Both the position numbers and the translations under genes were made by a program. This document shows positions 26,562-33,156 of a stretch of 44,046 nucleotides of DNA, piece by piece. This DNA comes from Candidatus Cryptobacteroides choladohippi (GTDB lineage Bacteria; Bacteroidota; Bacteroidia; Bacteroidales; UBA932): contig JAGHSF010000060.1 of NCBI GenBank assembly GCA_018065985.1, positions 1 to 44,046 on the forward strand, read 5' to 3'. The notes beneath the pieces were generated by a model. It was not told where the DNA came from. It saw nothing but the letters and a program-made list of their open reading frames with translations, and searched no databases. Numbering within the stretch: position 1 is the stretch's first letter; each line of letters starts with the position of its first letter.

Positions 26562-27970
26562 TCCTGGCCCTCCCCGTAGACGATTTTGTTGATTGCATTC
26601 AGGTATGCAAGGACTCCGGACGCCACAATGTCCTTCGAAACGCCCCTGCCCGAGTAAAGCCTGCCATTCTGCCTCAGGCGAACTATGGTCTCGCCCATGG
26701 CTTCGCGGCCTTCGGTGACGGAGCGCAGCTGGTAGTTGTCAAGTTCGTAATGGCAGCCGATTATGTTGTCGATGGCAAGGAATGCGGCATCGACGGGGCC
26801 GTCGCCCATGCATACGCTCTCGAGGGTCTCATCCCCTTTCTTGAGCCTGATGTGGCAGGTCGGCGTGATGGTGTTTCCCGTGTTGATGAGGAAACTTTCC
26901 AGGATATAGGTGGGCGGCACCTGGAACGCCACTGATGCGATGATGGCGTCGAATTCCTTGGAACCTATGGATTCGTTGTCTGAGGCCAGCTGCACGAAGG
27001 CGTCGTAGACCTTGCGGCCGTCCTGCTCGCCAAGGTTGTAGCCAAGCCTGCTCACTGCTGCGAGGACGTCTTCCAGACTGTCGTGGACTGACAGCCTGAA
27101 CTCTTCGTCGGAGTATCCGGCAACAGGCTTGCGTGTCTTCTTGAGGCTGCCTTCGCACATCTCGTGGATGCGTGCGCAGATATGGTCGATGGCAGTAAGC
27201 CCCACATCGCAGCTTGCGCCGCATGTTCCGGCCTTCATATTGAGGATGCGGGCGAATCTCTTCAGCGAAGTGGTGTAGTTTCCCGTCGACTCGACCCTGA
27301 CTTCATCGGCCCCGGCCCTGACAGCTGCAATGGCGCAGGTGTCGGCGATGTACATCTCGTTCGAGCAGAAGACTCCCAGCCTTACATCGGCAGGAACGGC
27401 ATTCCTGACCATCCTTATCCTTTCCTGGAATTCATCCTCGAGCAGGTCGCCCGCCACGTCGGCGACGGTGACTATGCCGGCTCCGGCCTCGATGGCCGTA
27501 TGTATCGATTCAAGCAGGAAGTCCCTGTCGCTTCTGGTGAAGTCCAGGGCGACGAATTCCACCTCGCCGCAGAGGGCGGCGCATTCCGACACTCTCTTCC
27601 TGATGAGGTCCAGGATGCCGTCCGGCTTCTTGTGGCAGAGGTATTCCATCTGGACGGTGCTCACGGGCACGGGGACGGAGAGCCTTGGATGTGATGCTTC
27701 CTTGAGTGCATCCCAGGTGACTGCAGGGCTGTCGGGGTCGAGTATGTCCAGCGGTACCGAAATGGTGCTGCCGGTGACCGCCGAGGCCAGGGACTTTACC
27801 AGAAAGTAATCTGACTTCCCGTTCCTGATGGGGGAAGTCTCTATCACGGAAACGCCGAGTTTGGAAAGCAGGCGCGCCATCTCTATCCTCACCCTGAAAG
27901 GTATGGTCACGCCGCTCTGCACCCCGCAAAGGTGCAGTGTCATCTCATTTATTGAAATCCTGTGTGTCAT
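26558..27970 (-). CDS. 2-isopropylmalate-synthase-like protein without metal and catalytic residues
   Basis: A 470-residue protein with the domain order of 2-isopropylmalate synthase: DRE-TIM barrel (about 5-270), linker, and a C-terminal leucine-binding LeuA dimer domain (about 345-465; GDGPVDAAFLAID, VTEGREAMGETIV, GRGVSKDIVASGVLAYL). In the barrel, TLHLCGVQSG (11-20) replaces the usual TLRDGEQ, so the catalytic Arg and metal-binding Asp are absent. VFCSNE (200-205) replaces VHCHND, so both metal-binding His are absent. The later GERxGN segment is also not recognisable. A classical metal-dependent Claisen condensation is therefore unlikely; a leucine-sensing or scaffold role is possible. 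First gene of an operon with a Leu-rich leader peptide and attenuator upstream. The 4-base overlap with the next gene indicates coupled translation. Confidence 0.8.
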   Translation of the reverse strand: MTHRISINEMTLHLCGVQSGVTIPFRVRIEMARLLSKLGVSVIETSPIRNGKSDYFLVKSLASAVTGSTISVPLDILDPDSPAVTWDALKEASHPRLSVPVPVSTVQMEYLCHKKPDGILDLIRKRVSECAALCGEVEFVALDFTRSDRDFLLESIHTAIEAGAGIVTVADVAGDLLEDEFQERIRMVRNAVPADVRLGVFCSNEMYIADTCAIAAVRAGADEVRVESTGNYTTSLKRFARILNMKAGTCGASCDVGLTAIDHICARIHEMCEGSLKKTRKPVAGYSDEEFRLSVHDSLEDVLAAVSRLGYNLGEQDGRKVYDAFVQLASDNESIGSKEFDAIIASVAFQVPPTYILESFLINTGNTITPTCHIRLKKGDETLESVCMGDGPVDAAFLAIDNIIGCHYELDNYQLRSVTEGREAMGETIVRLRQNGRLYSGRGVSKDIVASGVLAYLNAINKIVYGEGQE

Positions 27971-28005
27971 ACTGCCAATATTTTACAAGCTCCATATGAT
28001 ATCTG

Positions 28006-28060
28006 AAAAATCCTCCCCGGCATGGCCTGAGAGGATTTTTATCATACATACACAAAAATC
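28006..28060 (-). promoter_or_regulatory. Transcription attenuator: mutually exclusive antiterminator and terminator hairpins
   Basis: Minus strand. The terminator pairs AAAAATCCTC (28031-28040) with GAGGATTTTT (28006-28015), a 10-bp stem ending in five T; GGC-CAT-GCC can form an inner helix. The antiterminator pairs GATTTTT (28054-28060) with AAAAATC (28034-28040), using the same bases as the terminator's 5' arm. A further pairing, TACACAA in the leader-peptide codons (28120-28126) with TTGTGTA (28049-28055), would block the antiterminator. Together this is the 1:2, 2:3, 3:4 arrangement of classical amino-acid attenuators, 36 bases before the 2-isopropylmalate-synthase-like gene. Folding was done by eye. 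Confidence 0.75.
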
Positions 28061-28078
28061 AGCCCAAGCCTTCTGTTT

Positions 28079-28129
28079 TCACAAAAGGGATAGACCGAGG
28101 AACAAATTATTGCTATTAATTGTGTACAT
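28079..28129 (-). CDS. Leucine-rich leader peptide, 16 residues
   Basis: A 16-codon frame, MYTINSNNLFLGLSLL then TGA. Five of the last eight codons are Leu (TTG, CTC, CTA, CTT, TTG), a codon mix unlike the CTG/CTC preference of neighbouring genes. It begins about 10 bases after the predicted transcription start and ends 19 bases before the antiterminator arm. Stalling at the Leu codons when charged leucyl-tRNA is scarce should favour the antiterminator and expression of the operon. It is inferred from sequence only; the short length makes chance occurrence the main alternative, but position and downstream hairpins argue against it. Confidence 0.72.
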   Translation of the reverse strand: MYTINSNNLFLGLSLL

Positions 28130-28145
28130 CTTCGAAAAAGCAGGC

Positions 28146-28177
28146 CGAATGTAAGGATAATAAATGTAAATGCCAAG
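28146..28177 (-). promoter_or_regulatory. Promoter of the leucine-attenuated operon
   Basis: Minus-strand TACATTCG (28146-28153) matches TAnnTTTG with one mismatch. CTTG (28174-28177), one mismatch from TTTG, is 20 bases upstream. The predicted start near 28139 places the leader peptide about 10 bases into the transcript. Confidence 0.6.
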
Positions 28178-28208
28178 CGATTCAACGGATTTTCCGCAGA
28201 ATAATTAC

Positions 28209-28216
28209 TAAATTTG
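28209..28216 (+). promoter_or_regulatory. -7 promoter element (TAAATTTG) for mutS
   Basis: TAAATTTG fits TAnnTTTG. With transcription starting near 28223, the first usable start codon is the ATG at 28239, which decides against the GTG at 28218. It lies just upstream of the divergent leucine operon promoter. Confidence 0.6.
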
Positions 28217-28238
28217 CGTGATATACAAACTGACAGGT

Positions 28239-30833
28239 ATGGCAAAGAGCAAGGAGGATACCCCACTTCTCAAACAGTATTTCAGCATAAAGGCCCAGCA
28301 TCCCGAGGCGATACTCCTGTATCGTGTCGGCGATTTCTATGAGACGTATTCCGACGATGCGGTGCTTGTGAGCAAGGTGCTCGGCATCGTTCTCACACGG
28401 CGTTCCAACGGGGACAAGGGCGACACTCCCATGGCAGGATTCCCTCACCACGCACTGGAGAACTATCTCCAGAAGCTTGTGCGCGGCGGCTACAAGGTGG
28501 CGATCTGCGACCAGCTGGAGGACCCTGCCCTCTGCAAGAACAAGCTCGTGAAGCGCGGCATCACCGAGATCCTCACCCCGGGCATAGCTTTCGGAGACGG
28601 CATGCTCGAGTGCAAGGAGCACAACTTCCTCTGCGGTCTGACCTTCGACGGTCCCGAATGCGGAGCAGCCTTCCTGGACGTCAGCACAGGCACATTCCAG
28701 GTGACGCAGGGCAGCACGGAATACATTTCCACCCTGCTTGCCAGCATGCAGCCCAGGGAACTTGTGGTTCAGCGCGATGTGCTGCGCGCCGTGAAGGAGA
28801 AGTTCCCCGACCACTATGTCAGCTCCCTTGACGAATGGGCATTTGTGCAGGAATCAGCCGTTGAGAAACTCTGCAAGCAGCTGAGGGTGAACAGCCTGAA
28901 AGGCTTCGGAATCGACCGCTACCCGCTTGCGGTATGCTCCGCCGGCGCTCTGGTGTACTACCTTGAGCAGACCGAGCATACGGGACTTGGCAACATATGC
29001 AGCATCCAGCGCATCGACGAGGGCAAGTTTGTGTGGATGGACAAGTTCACCTTCCGCAACCTCGAGATCTTTCAGAGCAATGCAGGCAAGGACGGTGTGT
29101 CGCTCGTGGACGTCATCGACCGCAGCTGCTCTCCCATGGGAGCCCGACTGCTGCGCGAGTGGCTTGCGATGCCTGTCATGGAACCTGCGGAGCTTGAATC
29201 GCGCTACAGTGTGGTCCAGTTCTTCTACGACAACGAAGAGGCTCTCGCCTCGATCGAGGAGCACATCTCTGAGGTGGGAGACCTGGAGAGGATCATCGCC
29301 CGCGCGGCCAACGGAAAGATACTTCCCCGTGAGGTGATGCAGCTGGGCAGGTCCCTGAGGCGCATTACCCCCATACGCGAACTCTGCACCGGAACCGGCA
29401 TCGAGGCCCTCGAGAGGCTTACCAGGGGCATCAAGAACACCGACGCCCTGCTGGAACGCATCCAGAGCACGATGTCAGACAGCCCCGCCGCAGCCCTTGG
29501 CAAAGGCGACATCATCGCCCCGGGCGTCGACAAGGAGCTTGACGAACTGCGCAGCATCTCCAGAGGCGGGAAGGACTATCTGCTGCAGCTGCAGCAGCGT
29601 GAGATCGAAAGCACTGGAATCAGCTCGCTCAAGATAGGCTACAACAATGTGTTCGGCTACTATATCGAGGTCCGCAACTCATTCAAGGACAAGGTTCCTC
29701 CCGAGTGGATACGCAAGCAGACCCTGGTGAGCGCCGAGCGCTATATCACCGACGAGCTCAAGGAATACGAACAGAAGATTCTGAGCGCCGAGGCGACCAT
29801 ATACGAACTCGAGAGCCGGATTTACGGCGGCCTGGTGGCCGACATCCAGAAGCGCATACGCGACATTCAGGAGAACTGCCGCATAGTGGCCCAGCTCGAT
29901 GTCCTGCGCGGATTTGCCCGTCAGGCCATTGATAGGAACTACTGCCGCCCCGTGGTCGACAAGAGCAGCGTGCTGGACATCAAGGCCGGCCGTCACCCCG
30001 TGATCGAGACCCTCATGGCCCCGGGCGAGGAATTCGTCCCGAACGACCTCTTCATGGACAGCAAGGGCGAGCAGATAATGATCCTTACCGGTCCGAACAT
30101 GGCGGGAAAGTCGGCTCTTCTCAGGCAGACGGCCCTCATCGTCCTGATGGCGCAGATAGGCTCGTTCGTGCCTGCCGCAAGCGCGCATATGGGTTTCTTC
30201 GACAAGATCTTCACCCGCGTGGGTGCCACCGACAACATCTCCCGCGGCGAATCCACCTTCATGGTGGAGATGCTCGAGACCTCGATGATCATGCACAACC
30301 TCAGCTCCCGCTCGCTTGTACTGCTCGACGAGATCGGCCGTGGAACCTCGACCTATGACGGCATGAGCATAGCCCGCGCCCTCGTCGAGTACATCCACAG
30401 GTGGGGCCGCGGGGCAAAGACCCTGTTTGCTACGCACTACCACGAACTCAACGACCTCGAGAACGAGTACCAGCGCGTGCACAACTGGCACATTGCCGTG
30501 AAGGAGGAGGGCAAGGATGTGATATTCCTGCGCAAGCTCGAGCGTGGCGGCGTGGCACACAGCTTCGGTATACATGTGGCCCGTCTGGCCGGAATGCCGC
30601 GCGAGGTCATCGACAGTGCCGAAAGGACTCTGCGCACTCTGGAGGCCAAGGAAAAGAACATGGGCGCCATGTCCATCGAGGACGACGGCTCCATGCAGCT
30701 CAGCTTCTTCCAGCTTGACGACCCGACACTGGGGTCGCTCAAGGAGAAACTGGAGAAGGCCGACCTCAACAACATGACTCCCCTGCAGGCCTTCGACCTG
30801 CTCAGAGAGATGAAAAAGGAATTGGGAATATAA
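28239..30833 (+). CDS. mutS: DNA mismatch repair protein MutS
   Basis: An 864-residue mismatch-recognition ATPase. The mismatch-wedge Phe-x-Glu motif is in GDFYETY near the N-terminus, preceded by TPLLKQYFSIKAQHP. The connector, lever and clamp domains occupy the middle. The ATPase has Walker A GPNMAGKSALLRQ (the Ala variant is common in Bacteroidota), Walker B LVLLDEIGRGTSTYDG and the FATHYHEL switch. A C-terminal segment, TPLQAFDLLREMKKELGI, matches the MutS tail. The start at 28239 follows from the promoter position. It heads a run of plus-strand genes with short gaps (tsaD begins 18 bases after it). Confidence 0.96.
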   Translation: MAKSKEDTPLLKQYFSIKAQHPEAILLYRVGDFYETYSDDAVLVSKVLGIVLTRRSNGDKGDTPMAGFPHHALENYLQKLVRGGYKVAICDQLEDPALCKNKLVKRGITEILTPGIAFGDGMLECKEHNFLCGLTFDGPECGAAFLDVSTGTFQVTQGSTEYISTLLASMQPRELVVQRDVLRAVKEKFPDHYVSSLDEWAFVQESAVEKLCKQLRVNSLKGFGIDRYPLAVCSAGALVYYLEQTEHTGLGNICSIQRIDEGKFVWMDKFTFRNLEIFQSNAGKDGVSLVDVIDRSCSPMGARLLREWLAMPVMEPAELESRYSVVQFFYDNEEALASIEEHISEVGDLERIIARAANGKILPREVMQLGRSLRRITPIRELCTGTGIEALERLTRGIKNTDALLERIQSTMSDSPAAALGKGDIIAPGVDKELDELRSISRGGKDYLLQLQQREIESTGISSLKIGYNNVFGYYIEVRNSFKDKVPPEWIRKQTLVSAERYITDELKEYEQKILSAEATIYELESRIYGGLVADIQKRIRDIQENCRIVAQLDVLRGFARQAIDRNYCRPVVDKSSVLDIKAGRHPVIETLMAPGEEFVPNDLFMDSKGEQIMILTGPNMAGKSALLRQTALIVLMAQIGSFVPAASAHMGFFDKIFTRVGATDNISRGESTFMVEMLETSMIMHNLSSRSLVLLDEIGRGTSTYDGMSIARALVEYIHRWGRGAKTLFATHYHELNDLENEYQRVHNWHIAVKEEGKDVIFLRKLERGGVAHSFGIHVARLAGMPREVIDSAERTLRTLEAKEKNMGAMSIEDDGSMQLSFFQLDDPTLGSLKEKLEKADLNNMTPLQAFDLLREMKKELGI

Positions 30834-30851
30834 AGAATACAGCATAATATT

Positions 30852-31874
30852 ATGGCAGATATCATATTGGGCATTGAATCATCCTGCGACGACACTTCTG
30901 CCGCCGTCATCAGGGACGGGTACCTTCTTTCGAACGTTATCGCCTCCCAGGACGTGCACCGCTGCTATGGCGGAGTCGTCCCGGAACTTGCATCCAGGGC
31001 GCATGAACTGAACATCGTGCCCGTCGTGAGCGAGGCGCTGAGCCGCGCCGGCGTGAGTGCGTCCGAACTTACTGCGATCGCCTTCACCCGTGGCCCCGGC
31101 CTTCTGGGTTCCCTGCTGGTAGGCACGTCGTTCGCAAAGTCCCTCGGCCTTGCCCTGGACATCCCCATCGTGATGGTCAACCATCTTCAGGGGCACATAC
31201 TTGCGAACTTTGTCAGGCAGCCCGACAAACCCGTGCGCGAGCCTTCGTTCCCTTACCTGTGCCTCCTTGTGAGCGGTGGCAACTCCCAGATAGTCAGGGT
31301 GGATGACCCTCTGCACTTCGAGATTCTGGGCCAGACCATCGACGACGCGGTGGGAGAGGCCTTCGACAAGTGTTCCAAGATGATGGGTCTGGGATATCCC
31401 GGCGGCCCCATCATCGACAGACTCGCAAAGCAGGGCGATCCCCTGCGTTTCAAGTTCGCAAAGCCCCACATCGAGGGCCTGGACTACAGCTTCAGCGGCA
31501 TCAAGACCTCGCTGCTGTACTTCGTGCGCGACGAGATGGCAAAGGACCCGGAGTTTATGGAGAAGAACAAGGAGGACATATGTGCTTCCTTCCAGAAGAC
31601 CCTTATCGACATCCTGATGGACAAGCTCGTCAAGGCTGCAAGGCAGACCGGAATCAAGGAGATCACCATAGGTGGCGGCGTGTCGGCCAACAGCGGTCTC
31701 CGCTCAAGGATAGAGGAGGAGGGAAAGAAGCGCGGCTGGAACACCTATCTGCCCGAATTCAAGTTCACCACCGACAATGCAGCCATGATAGCTATTGCCG
31801 GCTATTATCACTTCCTGGCGGGCGAGCGTGCATCGCTTGACGTCGCACCGGTTTCAAGAATGTCTGACTTTTAG
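30852..31874 (+). CDS. tsaD: tRNA N6-adenosine threonylcarbamoyltransferase, TsaD
   Basis: A 340-residue Kae1/TsaD protein that, with TsaB and TsaE, transfers the threonylcarbamoyl group to A37 of ANN-decoding tRNAs. Signatures: GIESSCDDTSAAVI at the N-terminus, the metal-binding pair in NHLQGHILANF (family HxxxH), LLVSGGNSQIV, GEAFDKCSKMMGLGYPGGP and IGGGVSANSGLR. The length is normal for the family. It lies between mutS and the glycosyltransferase gene, whose start is one base after the tsaD stop. Confidence 0.95.
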   Translation: MADIILGIESSCDDTSAAVIRDGYLLSNVIASQDVHRCYGGVVPELASRAHELNIVPVVSEALSRAGVSASELTAIAFTRGPGLLGSLLVGTSFAKSLGLALDIPIVMVNHLQGHILANFVRQPDKPVREPSFPYLCLLVSGGNSQIVRVDDPLHFEILGQTIDDAVGEAFDKCSKMMGLGYPGGPIIDRLAKQGDPLRFKFAKPHIEGLDYSFSGIKTSLLYFVRDEMAKDPEFMEKNKEDICASFQKTLIDILMDKLVKAARQTGIKEITIGGGVSANSGLRSRIEEEGKKRGWNTYLPEFKFTTDNAAMIAIAGYYHFLAGERASLDVAPVSRMSDF

Positions 31875-31875
31875 C

Positions 31876-33156
31876 ATGAAGCGTCTCCTCATAATCAGCT
31901 ACTATTGGCCTCCCACCGGAGGGTCCGGGGTGCAGCGCTGGGTGAAGTTCAGCAAGTACCTCCCGGAATTCGGCTGGCAGCCGGTCATATACACTCCCGA
32001 GAATCCAGAGCAGCTCGCACGCGACGAAAGCCTGCTCGCCGACGTTCCGGAGTGCGCTGAGGTCATACGGACGCATATCTTCGAACCCTACGACATATAC
32101 CGCAGGTTCACCGGAGCCGGGAGCGGTTCCGCGTCGGAGGTCAATCCCCTGAACGCGCAGAAGAAGAGCCTGAAGCAGAAGATCGGCGTGTGGATGCGCG
32201 GCAATCTCTTCGTGCCGGATCCCCGCAGAGGCTGGGTGCGTCCGTCAGTGAGGTTCCTCAAGAAGTACCTCAGGGAGCATCCTGTGGATGCCGTCGTGAC
32301 AACCGGCCCGCCGCAGAGCATGCATCTCATAGGGCTCGAGCTCAAGAAGGCAACAGGCCTCAAATGGATAGTGGACTTCCGCGACCCGTGGACTGAGATG
32401 TTCTACTTCAAGCACCTCAAGCTGTGGCCTCTCGCGAAGTGGCGCCATAAGTGCCTGGAGCAGAAGGTCCTGGACAATGCCGACGAGATAATCAGCGTCA
32501 CGCCTCTCGTGCAGGCCGATTTCCAGAAGAGGACAGCTACCCCGGTGCATCTCATAACAAACGGTTTCGACGAGGACGACTTCGCCTGCGGCACACAGCC
32601 GCATCCGGATACTTTCGACATAGTGCACACCGGCCTCTTTGCAAGCGACGGCAACCCCGTGAACCTCTGGGACGTGCTGGCATCGAAGTGCGAGAAGGAC
32701 GAGGGCTTCCGCAACCGCCTCCGCATACGCCTGGCCGGCAAGGTGGACGATTCCATAGTGGCTTCGATACGCAATTCCATCCTGGCCGGCAATCTCGAGC
32801 TGCTGGGCTATCTGCCTCACAGGGAGACGGTATCGCTGCAGCGTTCCGCCTCTGTGCTGATGCTCCCGCTCAGGCAGGAACCCGAATACCGCAAGGTTCT
32901 CCCAGGCAAGATATTCGAGTATCTTGCAGCCAGACGCCCCATCCTTGGCATAGGTCAGAGCGACGGGGCCGCCGCCAGGGTGCTTCATGACACACAGACC
33001 GGTGATATGTTCGAATGGGACAACATAGCCGACGTCCGCGCATTCATAGACACAGAATGGTACAGGTTCATCGAGGGCGACAATGCCCCCGTTGGCAAAG
33101 ACATCTCCAGATATTCCAGAAAGGCCCTTACGGCCGAACTAGTCAAGATTCTATGA
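31876..33156 (+). CDS. Glycosyltransferase, GT4-like
   Basis: A 426-residue GT-B-fold protein. The N-terminal segment MKRLLIISYYWPPTGGSGVQRWVKF is the Gly-rich acceptor-side loop typical of group 1 glycosyltransferases. The VVTTGPPQSMHLIGLELKK and WIVDFRDPW segments recur in Bacteroidota sugar transferases for surface polysaccharide. The C-terminal donor-side domain includes LITNGFDEDDF, VHTGLFASDGNP, LLGYLPHRE and LPGKIFEYLAARRPILGIG. Donor and acceptor sugars cannot be inferred. I chose the start at 31876, one base after the tsaD stop; the ATG at 31795 lies within tsaD. The stop overlaps the YfhO start (ATGA). Confidence 0.8.
   Translation: MKRLLIISYYWPPTGGSGVQRWVKFSKYLPEFGWQPVIYTPENPEQLARDESLLADVPECAEVIRTHIFEPYDIYRRFTGAGSGSASEVNPLNAQKKSLKQKIGVWMRGNLFVPDPRRGWVRPSVRFLKKYLREHPVDAVVTTGPPQSMHLIGLELKKATGLKWIVDFRDPWTEMFYFKHLKLWPLAKWRHKCLEQKVLDNADEIISVTPLVQADFQKRTATPVHLITNGFDEDDFACGTQPHPDTFDIVHTGLFASDGNPVNLWDVLASKCEKDEGFRNRLRIRLAGKVDDSIVASIRNSILAGNLELLGYLPHRETVSLQRSASVLMLPLRQEPEYRKVLPGKIFEYLAARRPILGIGQSDGAAARVLHDTQTGDMFEWDNIADVRAFIDTEWYRFIEGDNAPVGKDISRYSRKALTAELVKIL

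Noticed and set aside
28006..28040. Reading the AAAAATCCTC/GAGGATTTTT hairpin as an ordinary gene-end terminator
   Set aside because: No gene ends here; it lies between two divergent starts, inside the leader of the minus-strand operon, so an attenuator fits better.
28218..28238. GTG at 28218 as the mutS start
   Set aside because: It would lie upstream of the transcription start predicted from the -7 element at 28209-28216; the ATG at 28239 matches the family start.
29679..30845. Long antisense frame (388 codons) opposite mutS
   Set aside because: It is the complement of the highly conserved mutS ATPase region and has no recognisable domain; long shadow frames are expected in GC-rich coding DNA.
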